From Limiplasma sp045540635 (GTDB taxonomy: Bacteria; Bacillota; Clostridia; Christensenellales; Aristaeellaceae), in the NCBI GenBank assembly GCA_045540635.1, contig JAZQHO010000169.1:1-9562 (forward strand): DNA of 9,562 nt. The letters run 5' to 3'. How positions within the stretch are numbered: the stretch's first letter is position 1; every line of letters begins with the position of its first letter. The notes below the pieces were generated by a model that worked only from the letters and a program-made list of their open reading frames with translations, was not told where the DNA came from and did not search any database. Below, in pieces: positions 1-5,588 of the stretch. The position numbers were made by a program, and so were the translations under genes.

Positions 1-37
1 TTGCTCACCACGCTTCCGCCTCGCTTCATCGCCCATA

Positions 38-62
38 GGGGCGCGCTTCGGCTCCGCGCCCC
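38..62. other. GC-rich hairpin in gene-free left edge
   Basis: An 8-bp perfect inverted repeat (GGGGCGCG at 38-45, CGCGCCCC at 55-62) encloses a 9-nt loop. There is no U-tract on either side, so it does not look like a simple terminator. The surrounding 1-120 holds no gene I can support. It could be part of a dispersed GC-rich repeat or the 3' flank of a gene outside the window. Confidence 0.35.
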
Positions 63-122
63 ATCGATGTGCGTTTACAGCATCAGTAGGCCGCTGTTTC
101 GTGTTCCAACAACATAATATCA

Positions 123-164
123 CCAATAAAAGAGACCACCCGTTCGGATGGTCTCTTTTATTGG
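123..164 (-). terminator. Bidirectional-looking terminator of the tRNA-Val gene
   Basis: A 16-bp perfect inverted repeat (CCAATAAAAGAGACCA at 123-138, its complement at 149-164) surrounds a 10-nt loop that can add two more G-C pairs. The outer stem is A/T-rich (AAAA...TTTT), so a U-rich tail is made in either direction. On the minus strand it directly follows tRNA-Val. Its first three bases (164-162) are the encoded CCA end of the tRNA, so the terminator stem and the mature tRNA end share bases. Confidence 0.85.
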
Positions 165-237
165 TGGTGCTTACTGGACTCGAACCAGTGACCCCATCGA
201 TGTGAACGATGTGCTCTACCAACTGAGCCAAAGCACC
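162..237 (-). tRNA. tRNA-Val, anticodon CAC
   Basis: Read on the minus strand, the 76-nt sequence folds as a full cloverleaf. The acceptor stem is GGTGCTT with AAGCACC, the D-loop is GCTCAGTTGGTAGAGC, the anticodon arm is CATCG-TTCACAT-CGATG, the T-arm contains GGTTCGAGTCC, the discriminator is A, and CCA is encoded. The seven-base anticodon loop puts CAC at positions 34-36, which reads the valine codon GTG. It has its own promoter at 270-298 and the terminator at 123-164, so it appears to be a single-tRNA transcription unit. Thirteen bases of its anticodon region (192-204) are repeated at 59-71. Confidence 0.95.
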
Positions 238-269
238 GCTTTTTGTACCGCCTTTCGGCGACATGGGTT

Positions 270-298
270 ATCATAGCACAGCCGGGAGCGGATGTCAA
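270..298 (-). promoter_or_regulatory. Sigma-A promoter of tRNA-Val
   Basis: On the minus strand, TTGACA (298-293) and TATGAT (275-270) are separated by 17 bp, close to the vegetative consensus. The expected transcription start is near 262, about 25 nt before the tRNA 5' end at 237. A small CGCC/GGCG hairpin (249-260) lies in the leader that RNase P would remove. Confidence 0.85.
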
Positions 299-319
299 GA
301 GGGGAAAATGAAAAAGTTG

Positions 320-363
320 AAAAACAGCAGAGGCTGCTGCGGGAGAAGCTCCGCGGCAGCCTC
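320..363 (-). terminator. Terminator of the GH27 gene
   Basis: On the minus strand, just after the galactosidase stop codon at 391, an 8-bp arm GAGGCTGC (363-356) pairs with GCAGCCTC (337-330). An inner GC-rich stem is interrupted by a mismatch and a bulge. A run of five T follows at 324-320, separated from the stem by a few bases, so this is a good but not perfect intrinsic terminator. Confidence 0.65.
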
Positions 364-390
364 AGGCCGCGATCAAGAACAGAGGAGCCT

Positions 391-1641
391 TCAGCGCAGA
401 TACCACACCGCCGCATCATGCGCCGCCAGCTTGGCGGTGAGCGCATCACCCGCAACGGTGGTCTCGCCGCTCCATAGCTCGGTGGCGGTCAGCCCGGCAG
501 GCAGCTCCGCATCGTTGAGGGGCAGGGCAAGCTCCGCTTCCTCGTCGCTCAGGTTGAACAGGGCCAGATAGGCACCCTTGCCGTCCTTGCGGGGGGCGAT
601 CCATGCGGCCTTGTCCTCCAGCGTCCAGAGGGGATGGGCGCAGAAGCTCTCCTTCTCGATGGCCAGAAGCGCTGCATTGGTGAGCAGCTTCAGCGTAAAG
701 CCGTCCAGCTTGGTCAACTCTGCGCCGATCATCAGGGGGGAGCGCATCATGCACCAGAGGGTCATCATGGTGCGTTGCTCAGCCTCGGTGAACTTTGTCC
801 AATCCTCGGGGTCGTAATCCTGCCGCAGTGCGCCTACGGGCAGCATATCCGCATCCGGCCAGTGACCGGGGCCTGCATGGATGCACCACTTTTCGGCGCG
901 CCCAAACATGCCCTTGAGCACCCGCCACTCATCCCAGAAATCGTCGGTGATGCGCCAGAGATTGGCGTATTTCTTCAGGTGCTCGGCTTCGGCAACGGGG
1001 GCGGGGCCGGGGGAGAGGCTCAGCACGATCTCCCGCCCGCAGGAGCGGCTGGCGTTGGAGATCAGCTCGATCTCCCGGCGGCAGTGAGGGTACTCCCGGG
1101 CGATGTCATCGCACTTGACATAATCCACGCCCCATTCGGCATACAGCTTGAAGATGCTGTCGTAGTAGCTCTGTGCCAGCGGATGCTCCTGCTTCACGCC
1201 ATACATATCCGGGTTCCATGCGCAGATGGAGTTGGGGTTGGCCAGATCGGCACAGGTGATGTCGGTGCCCAGGATGGGTAGGTGGCGGTGGGCTGCCATG
1301 CGGGGAATACCGCGCATGATGTGGATGCCGAATTTCAGCCCCAGCGAATGTACATAGTCTGCCAGCGCCGTAAAGCCGCGCCCGTCCGCCGCGCTGGGGA
1401 AACGGTTCGCCGCAGGCAGCAGACGACCGTATTCGTCCATGGCACAGTTGGAGAAGGGCTCGTATTCGTGGCTGGAGGCGGTGGGCTGGAACCATTCAAT
1501 ATCCACCACCACGTACTCCCAGCCGTATTCCTTCAGATGCTTTGCCATGTACTCGGCGTTTTGACGGACGATATCCTCCGTAACGGCAGCGCCGTAGCAG
1601 TCCCAGCTGTTCCAGCCCATGGGCGGGTTCTTAGCCAGCAT
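391..1641 (-). CDS. GH27 family glycosidase, probable cytoplasmic alpha-galactosidase
   Basis: This retaining glycosidase should cleave alpha-galactosides such as melibiose or raffinose-type sugars. The 416-aa protein starts with the family hallmark NPPMGWNSWD and runs as a (beta/alpha)8 barrel to about residue 320, followed by a C-terminal beta-sandwich. The likely nucleophile is D178 in YVKCDD and the likely acid/base is D233 in WRITDDFW. The conserved block GPGHWPDADML follows. There is no signal peptide or membrane segment, so its substrate is probably imported first. I chose ATG at 1641 over the in-frame GTG at 1650 because AAGGAG lies 8 nt before the ATG but abuts the GTG. It has its own promoter (1706-1734) and terminator. 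GH27 also contains alpha-N-acetylgalactosaminidases and beta-L-arabinopyranosidases, so the exact substrate is not certain from sequence. Confidence 0.93.
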   Translation of the reverse strand: MLAKNPPMGWNSWDCYGAAVTEDIVRQNAEYMAKHLKEYGWEYVVVDIEWFQPTASSHEYEPFSNCAMDEYGRLLPAANRFPSAADGRGFTALADYVHSLGLKFGIHIMRGIPRMAAHRHLPILGTDITCADLANPNSICAWNPDMYGVKQEHPLAQSYYDSIFKLYAEWGVDYVKCDDIAREYPHCRREIELISNASRSCGREIVLSLSPGPAPVAEAEHLKKYANLWRITDDFWDEWRVLKGMFGRAEKWCIHAGPGHWPDADMLPVGALRQDYDPEDWTKFTEAEQRTMMTLWCMMRSPLMIGAELTKLDGFTLKLLTNAALLAIEKESFCAHPLWTLEDKAAWIAPRKDGKGAYLALFNLSDEEAELALPLNDAELPAGLTATELWSGETTVAGDALTAKLAAHDAAVWYLR

Positions 1642-1666
1642 ATGATCCACTCCTTATTCTTTGGTA

Positions 1667-1678
1667 AAAATCGGTTTT
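1667..1678. promoter_or_regulatory. Possible LacI-type operator in the GH27 leader
   Basis: AAAATCGGTTTT is a near-palindrome with a central CG, the layout of many LacI-family operators (AAAANCGNTTTT form). It lies roughly 20-30 nt downstream of the predicted GH27 transcription start, where a bound repressor would block elongation. No HTH-containing regulator gene is present in the window, so this is a weak call. Confidence 0.3.
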
Positions 1679-1705
1679 GCATAAGCACATCCGGCTCGTG
1701 CCTGT

Positions 1706-1734
1706 ATTATAGCTGTCCCTCAGGCGGCGGTCAA
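1706..1734 (-). promoter_or_regulatory. Sigma-A promoter of the GH27 gene
   Basis: On the minus strand, TTGACC (1734-1729) and a perfect TATAAT (1711-1706) are 17 bp apart, starting 6 bp past the Nudix stop codon. The predicted start near 1699 gives a leader of about 58 nt before ATG 1641. It makes the GH27 gene independently transcribed despite being only 98 bp downstream of the Nudix gene. Confidence 0.85.
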
Positions 1735-1739
1735 GGGCT

Positions 1740-2240
1740 TCAGCGCAGATAGCCCATACGGATCAGATAGCCCCGGAAGCGCTCTCTCTGGCTGGGGATC
1801 ATCTCCGCCGAGTTGACAAAGGCAGCAAACGCCTCCTCCGTTACCCACCGGTAGCCCATGGTCTCGCCAGCCTGAAGGGTGATGGAGTCCTTGGCCTGCC
1901 CGGTAGAGCACAGGTACTGGTGGTAGATGGTATCCCGGATGACGCAGCGCCCCACCTCGGTCAGCTCGCCGCAGGCAATGCCGGTCTCCTCCCGCAGCTC
2001 CCTACGGGCGCAGGCGAGGCTGTCCTCCCCTTTGAGGGCGGAGCCGCCTGCGGAGGCCTCGTACCAGCCGCCGTAGTTGGGCTTTGCCACATCCCGCTGC
2101 ATGAGCAGATAATCGCCGTCTGTGTGCCGTACCAGAATATCGCAGGTCAGGTGGTATAACCCTTCGGGGATGGGCTCGCCCCGGATCAGATCCCGGTTTG
2201 CCGGTGTGCCGTCTCTCAGGTATGCATCCCAGATCTCCAT
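1740..2240 (-). CDS. Nudix hydrolase (IPP-isomerase-like/YfcD-type subgroup)
   Basis: The 166-aa protein carries a complete Nudix box matching G-x5-E-x7-REUxEExGU from G66 to I88 (E72, then R80 E81 and E84 E85 as the metal-binding core). Nudix enzymes hydrolyse nucleoside-diphosphate-linked compounds using Mg2+. The N-terminus, MEIWDAY followed by a short charged turn and RGEPIPEGLYH, resembles the isopentenyl-diphosphate-isomerase-like Nudix subgroup (WDVYD...RGE...G..H), whose substrates are mostly unknown. ATG 2240 is preceded by AGAGG with 8-nt spacing. A candidate promoter lies at 2280-2308. No terminator was found before the GH27 promoter, so read-through into GH27 is possible. The Nudix family is secure; the substrate cannot be assigned. 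Confidence 0.92.
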   Translation of the reverse strand: MEIWDAYLRDGTPANRDLIRGEPIPEGLYHLTCDILVRHTDGDYLLMQRDVAKPNYGGWYEASAGGSALKGEDSLACARRELREETGIACGELTEVGRCVIRDTIYHQYLCSTGQAKDSITLQAGETMGYRWVTEEAFAAFVNSAEMIPSQRERFRGYLIRMGYLR

Positions 2241-2279
2241 GCTGTCAACCTCTTTTCGTTTTTCAGGATCGCTGCTTCC

Positions 2280-2308
2280 ATCCTACCACACGATGCGCCC
2301 GGATACAA
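2280..2308 (-). promoter_or_regulatory. Candidate promoter of the Nudix gene
   Basis: On the minus strand, TTGTAT (2308-2303) and TAGGAT (2285-2280) are separated by 17 bp. Both hexamers match the consensus only partly. The -35 overlaps the U-tract of the upstream terminator, a compact arrangement that fits a separate unit about 35 nt upstream of the ATG. Confidence 0.5.
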
Positions 2309-2339
2309 GAAAAGCTGCACCGGAACAGTCCGGTGCAGC
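2307..2339 (-). terminator. Intrinsic terminator of the ferritin-like gene
   Basis: A perfect 11-bp stem (GCTGCACCGGA at 2314-2324, complement at 2329-2339) with a 4-nt loop is followed on the minus strand by TTTTCTT (2313-2307). It sits 12 bp past the stop codon of the gene ending at 2352. Confidence 0.9.
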
Positions 2340-2351
2340 CGCTGTATGCAT

Positions 2352-3620
2352 TTATCCCACGGGCTCCGGCTGCCGCTGGGCAGCCTTGCGGCCCACCTCC
2401 ACGTTGTCCTGCCTGCGGTCCCGCAGGGCGGTAATGGGGTTGGGCGCCGTTTCGAAACGGTAGTCCTCGCCAAAGCGCTGAATGTGCCGGTCAATCACCC
2501 GGTGGCTGGATACATTCTCCACATCATGGTTCACATGCTGCTGGTAACGGAAAAAATCCGTCTCCGGCTCCAGCGCACCCACCCGGGCATAGCTTTCCCG
2601 ACAGGCGGTCAGATCCACGGTGTTTTGCAGAATGGAGCGCACATAGGGAATGTTGCTGCAAAGCTTCAACGGCTCGGGGAAGGTGCCTTCGCCCACCACC
2701 TGCCGGTATTCCTTGTGCTCCTCCTTGTACAGCAGCTCTGCTGCCTTGTTCAGATGCGCCAGCTCCTGCTCAAACAGCCGCTCCCATACCTTCCTCACCT
2801 GCGGGCAGGTCTCCGTCTCCATGCAGCTGTAGTAGAGATAGCATTCGGTGTACTGATGCATCAGCAAGTTTTCCAGCCATGTGCAGGCAGGATCCAGCAG
2901 ACTGCCGTAGTGGGATACATGCTGTTCCTCCACCAGCCCGATCTCCCGGTACAGCGCTCGTCCCGCGTCGTTGGGGTAGGCAGCACACACATTCATGTAG
3001 TAGTTCATGGTCTGCTGCTCGGCAGCGGTGATGATGCCCACGCACAGTTTGGTCTCAAGTGCCGCCGTCTGTGCGCTGATGGGCTTCTTGATGGAGTCGA
3101 AGGGGTGGCGGTGGTGGGCGATGGTGGGTCTGCCGGGCATGATCTCCGTATAGCCGCCCACAAGGCTTTCCGCCCGCTGCCCGTTTTCGCTCTCCAGCAT
3201 ATCGGCATAGCGGTACAGGTGGTCGAAATCCTCCAGAAGTGCAAAGTCCAGCGCAGCCTTTACATAGGGATCAGGCTCCCGCTTGGCCAGCCCTGCGGTC
3301 AGATCCACCGCCAGCTGCTCGTAGCCGATGGTGTGCTCCAGCAGGGTCTCATCCGCAGGTTTCAGGGCTGCCAATAGCTTTTGCTGCTGCTGCTCCGAGC
3401 GGCGCAGCATGGCAACGGCACGGCGTACATCGCCGTTTTGGCAGTTGCGGCTCAGCTGATGGCTGAACCATACATTCTCAAATTCCGTGCCGTTCATCAG
3501 AATGACCCGGGTGCGGGTGTAGGGATCCACCGTGTGCTTGTCGTAGCTCATGGGGGTCATGTCCCGCCAGTCCATCAGGCAGCTTTCCAGCTTGGGCGCA
3601 TGTTGATCGAATGGATTCAT
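2352..3620 (-). CDS. Ferritin-like, putative diiron-carboxylate protein of unknown function
   Basis: I do not recognise a named family for this 422-aa soluble protein, but its centre has the spacing of a ferritin/rubrerythrin four-helix bundle. Helix 1 carries E201 (AAEQQTMNYY), helix 2 has E231-x-x-H234 (EEQH), helix 3 has E259 (YTECYLYY) and helix 4 has E286-x-x-H289 (ELAH). That is the classical E/ExxH twice-repeated ligand set for two iron atoms. An earlier helix pair repeats it in weaker form: E95 or E101, then D131-x-x-H134 (DFDH). The N-terminus (1-60) and the charged, proline-containing C-terminus (350-422) have no feature I can name. There is no signal peptide. ATG 3620 follows a perfect AAGGAGG at 7-8 nt spacing. 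It is a single-gene unit ending at the 2307-2339 terminator. Oxygen detoxification or metal storage are guesses from fold only. Confidence 0.85.
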   Translation of the reverse strand: MNPFDQHAPKLESCLMDWRDMTPMSYDKHTVDPYTRTRVILMNGTEFENVWFSHQLSRNCQNGDVRRAVAMLRRSEQQQQKLLAALKPADETLLEHTIGYEQLAVDLTAGLAKREPDPYVKAALDFALLEDFDHLYRYADMLESENGQRAESLVGGYTEIMPGRPTIAHHRHPFDSIKKPISAQTAALETKLCVGIITAAEQQTMNYYMNVCAAYPNDAGRALYREIGLVEEQHVSHYGSLLDPACTWLENLLMHQYTECYLYYSCMETETCPQVRKVWERLFEQELAHLNKAAELLYKEEHKEYRQVVGEGTFPEPLKLCSNIPYVRSILQNTVDLTACRESYARVGALEPETDFFRYQQHVNHDVENVSSHRVIDRHIQRFGEDYRFETAPNPITALRDRRQDNVEVGRKAAQRQPEPVG

Positions 3621-3785
3621 CGCTCTACCTCCTTGGGTTTCAGATGGTTCGGGGTTAGTATGCGCATGGATGGTTGCCTTATACCCGGCAGGAGTTCGCC
3701 TGATGGAGAGCGAATGTTATGAGCATTGGCATACAAGCGGTGCAGCAGCTTTTGCCGTCTGCGCCGGCGAAAGGAGATACGGAAT
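3621..3785. other. Divergent intergenic region
   Basis: These 165 bp separate the ferritin-like gene (minus) from the epimerase operon (plus) and must hold both promoters. No convincing consensus promoter is visible. On the minus strand TATAAG (about 3679-3684) could be a -10 but lacks a matching -35. On the plus strand TTCGCC and TATGAG with a 17-bp gap is a weak candidate. An 8-bp palindrome ATGCGCAT lies at 3660-3667, and a hairpin at 3750-3772 abuts the epimerase ribosome-binding site. Confidence 0.5.
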
Positions 3786-4661
3786 ATGATCGTTTTGGAG
3801 CATAAAGGTGCAGTGATGGAGATCGCCGAGCTGGGCGCTGAAATGCGCCGCTTCCGCAGTGCGGATGGGGTGGAGCGCATCTGGAGCGGCGACCCGGCGG
3901 TATGGAAGAGCACAGCGCCGGTGCTGTTTCCCACCATCAACCTGCTGAAAAACGGCGTTGTGACCATCGAGGGCAGGGAGTGGGCGGTGCCCAAGCACGG
4001 CTTTGCCAAGTATGAGGTGTTCACCCTTACGGAGAAGGGCGAGGACTATGTGACCCTGACCCTTACCCAGAACGAGACCACCAAGGCGGTCTATCCCTTT
4101 GATTTTGCCCTGCATGTGACACACCGCTTTACCGAGGGCGGCTTTGAGACCCGCTATGTGGTGGAGAACCGCAGCGGGCGCACGATGCCCTTCATCATCG
4201 GCGGTCATCCGGGCTTTACCTGCCCCATGGCGGAGGGCGAGCAGTTTACCGACTATGTGCTGCGCTTTGAGAAGGACGAGGACGGCCGTCATCTGCTCTG
4301 CGATGCCGACCATCTCATCTGCGGCGAAGAGACCTCCGATCTGGGCGAGGATCGCCGTACCCTCACCCTGCGCTATGAGGACTTCGACCGGCTGGATACC
4401 TATATTTTTGCCGGGCTCAACAGCCGCAGCGTGAAGCTGGTGCACAGGGAGCACGGGCATGGCATCCGGGTGTCCTTCCCCATGGAGGCGCTGGCGGTGT
4501 GGACCATGCCCGGTAAGCATGCCCCCTATCTGTGCATTGAGCCGTGGCAGGGTCTGCCGCCCTATGCGGATGAGACCGGCCTGTTTGAGGATAAGCCCTA
4601 TTGTGTTTCCCTGCCTGCGGGCGAGAGCTACGCCTGCGGCTACCGGATGGAGGTCGTTTGA
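3786..4661 (+). CDS. Aldose 1-epimerase (mutarotase), LacX-like
   Basis: The 291-aa protein interconverts alpha and beta anomers of an aldose, probably galactose or glucose, in the cytoplasm. The family's catalytic elements are present: H71 in KHGFAKYEVF, H141 in GGHPGFTCP, and E252 in CIEPWQGLP. The middle pocket motif APVLFPTINLL is typical of the LacX-like branch rather than the longer GalM branch. The start is ATG 3786, since AAAGGAG (3770-3776) lies 9 nt upstream; an in-frame TTG at 3726 has no ribosome-binding site. It is the first gene of a three-gene operon and its stop overlaps the next start by one base. It may serve the GH27 enzyme encoded nearby, but it is in a separate unit on the opposite strand. 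Confidence 0.92.
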   Translation: MIVLEHKGAVMEIAELGAEMRRFRSADGVERIWSGDPAVWKSTAPVLFPTINLLKNGVVTIEGREWAVPKHGFAKYEVFTLTEKGEDYVTLTLTQNETTKAVYPFDFALHVTHRFTEGGFETRYVVENRSGRTMPFIIGGHPGFTCPMAEGEQFTDYVLRFEKDEDGRHLLCDADHLICGEETSDLGEDRRTLTLRYEDFDRLDTYIFAGLNSRSVKLVHREHGHGIRVSFPMEALAVWTMPGKHAPYLCIEPWQGLPPYADETGLFEDKPYCVSLPAGESYACGYRMEVV

Positions 4662-5062
4662 TGGCTGTAGTGGGCGTTGGGTTGTATGTACAGGGCAGCA
4701 TGGAGGCGGTACGGCTGTACTGCGAGGCTTTCGGCATGGAGCTGGGCTACCATGTGCTGCGGCAGGATGGCAGGGGATACTATCATTCCGAATTGAGCCG
4801 GAATGGCGAGCCAGCGCTCTCTGTGGTGGAAGCGGAGCACACGCCGGGGGCAAACCCGGTGCAGCTGGGCATTACTTTTGAGGACAGAGCGGCGCTGGAG
4901 AAGGCGTATGCGCTGCTGGTGGTGGGCGGCGAAACCGAGATGGAGCCGCAGCAGCTGCCATGGAGCCCATGGGCAGCTTGCCTGCGGGATCGTTTTGGCG
5001 TGCGCTGGTTCCTTTCCCTGCCCCAGCATATGCCCGGGGAGGATTTTGTACCGGAGAAATGA
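4661..5062 (+). CDS. VOC superfamily protein, PhnB-like
   Basis: The 133-aa protein resembles the PhnB-like branch of the glyoxalase/VOC superfamily. It has an opening beta strand, then SMEAVRLYCEAFGMELGYH (13-31), where a catalytic-looking subdomain is usually replaced by a short helix, and the closing DRFGVRWFLSLP (110-121) that matches the family's 'D.FG..W.l' signature. Function in this branch is rarely known; dioxygenase, isomerase or binding roles occur across the superfamily. ATG 4661 shares its A with the upstream stop (TGATG), and GGAGG (4649-4653) lies inside the epimerase gene 7 nt upstream, so translation is probably coupled. The same reading frame is open back to 4601, but the earlier ATG has no ribosome-binding site. 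Confidence 0.85.
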   Translation: MAVVGVGLYVQGSMEAVRLYCEAFGMELGYHVLRQDGRGYYHSELSRNGEPALSVVEAEHTPGANPVQLGITFEDRAALEKAYALLVVGGETEMEPQQLPWSPWAACLRDRFGVRWFLSLPQHMPGEDFVPEK

Positions 5063-5100
5063 TGGAAAGGCGTCTGCCAAGAAATATGGAGGAAACGGAA

Positions 5101-5532
5101 ATGGCTGACCACGATTTTGATATGGATGAATGGATGGATGAGCTGGAAGATAGGATCGGGGAAGCTGTTCAGAACGCCGCCGAGAATGTGGTGAACGATC
5201 TTCTGGAGGATCGGCTGGATGAGGCAGTATTCGCTGCTGTACAGCAGGCGCTGCCGGAGAGCCTTGACGAATGCCTTGCAAAGCTGGAGTTTCAGCTGAA
5301 GGATGGCACCATCGTGCGTTCGCGGGATGAGACGAAGGTGCTCAGCCCGGGGAAGGACAAGCTGCTCTGCTGCTATGGCGGCCTCCGGGTGGATGGCACA
5401 TGCCTGCTTGTTCAGACCCGGCTCACCTCTTGGGAGATGATCGCCGCCTACCCCGACCGGGAAGCCGCCGTCGCTGCCCTGAACCGGGTACGTCTTGCCA
5501 TGGAGGCGGGGGAGAAGCTGGTGGAGCTGTAA
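5101..5532 (+). CDS. Unrecognised acidic 143-aa protein
   Basis: I do not recognise this family. The first 60 residues are strongly acidic and helical (DMDEWMDELEDRIG, then VVNDLLEDRLDEAV) with heptad-like spacing suitable for a coiled coil or dimer. Residues 62-107 look like short beta strands (EFQLKDGTIVRSR; LLCCYGGLRVDG; CLLVQTR), including a CC pair at 90-91. A last helix spans about 118-140. There is no signal peptide or membrane segment. ATG 5101 follows GGAGG (5088-5092) with 8-nt spacing; upstream in-frame codons from 4960 overlap the VOC gene and are unlikely starts. It is the last gene of the operon, 38 nt after the VOC stop, and ends just before the shared terminator. Confidence 0.8.
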   Translation: MADHDFDMDEWMDELEDRIGEAVQNAAENVVNDLLEDRLDEAVFAAVQQALPESLDECLAKLEFQLKDGTIVRSRDETKVLSPGKDKLLCCYGGLRVDGTCLLVQTRLTSWEMIAAYPDREAAVAALNRVRLAMEAGEKLVEL

Positions 5533-5540
5533 GACATACA

Positions 5541-5573
5541 AAAGGGACTGTTGCACTTGGCAACAGTCCCTTT
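5541..5573. terminator. Bidirectional terminator between converging operons
   Basis: A perfect 14-bp stem (AAAGGGACTGTTGC at 5541-5554, complement at 5560-5573) with a 5-nt loop sits midway between the plus-strand stop at 5532 and the minus-strand stop at 5589. The A-rich left and T-rich right flanks (ACAAAA / TTTGTATT) give a U-containing tail in both directions. Confidence 0.9.
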
Positions 5574-5588
5574 GTATTGATTGTATCT

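Noticed and set aside
1..36. Possible start of a minus-strand gene (ATG at 36 reading MGDEARRKRGEQ) leaving the window
   Set aside because: There is no ribosome-binding site, only a GC hairpin upstream, and the short peptide has a repeat-like composition.
2346..3377. 343-codon plus-strand open frame opposite the ferritin-like gene
   Set aside because: The minus-strand gene has a perfect ribosome-binding site, a terminator and helical E/ExxH motifs; the plus frame has none of these.
3717..4853. 378-codon minus-strand frame opposite the epimerase
   Set aside because: Antisense to a gene with all mutarotase catalytic motifs; no ribosome-binding site or family match.
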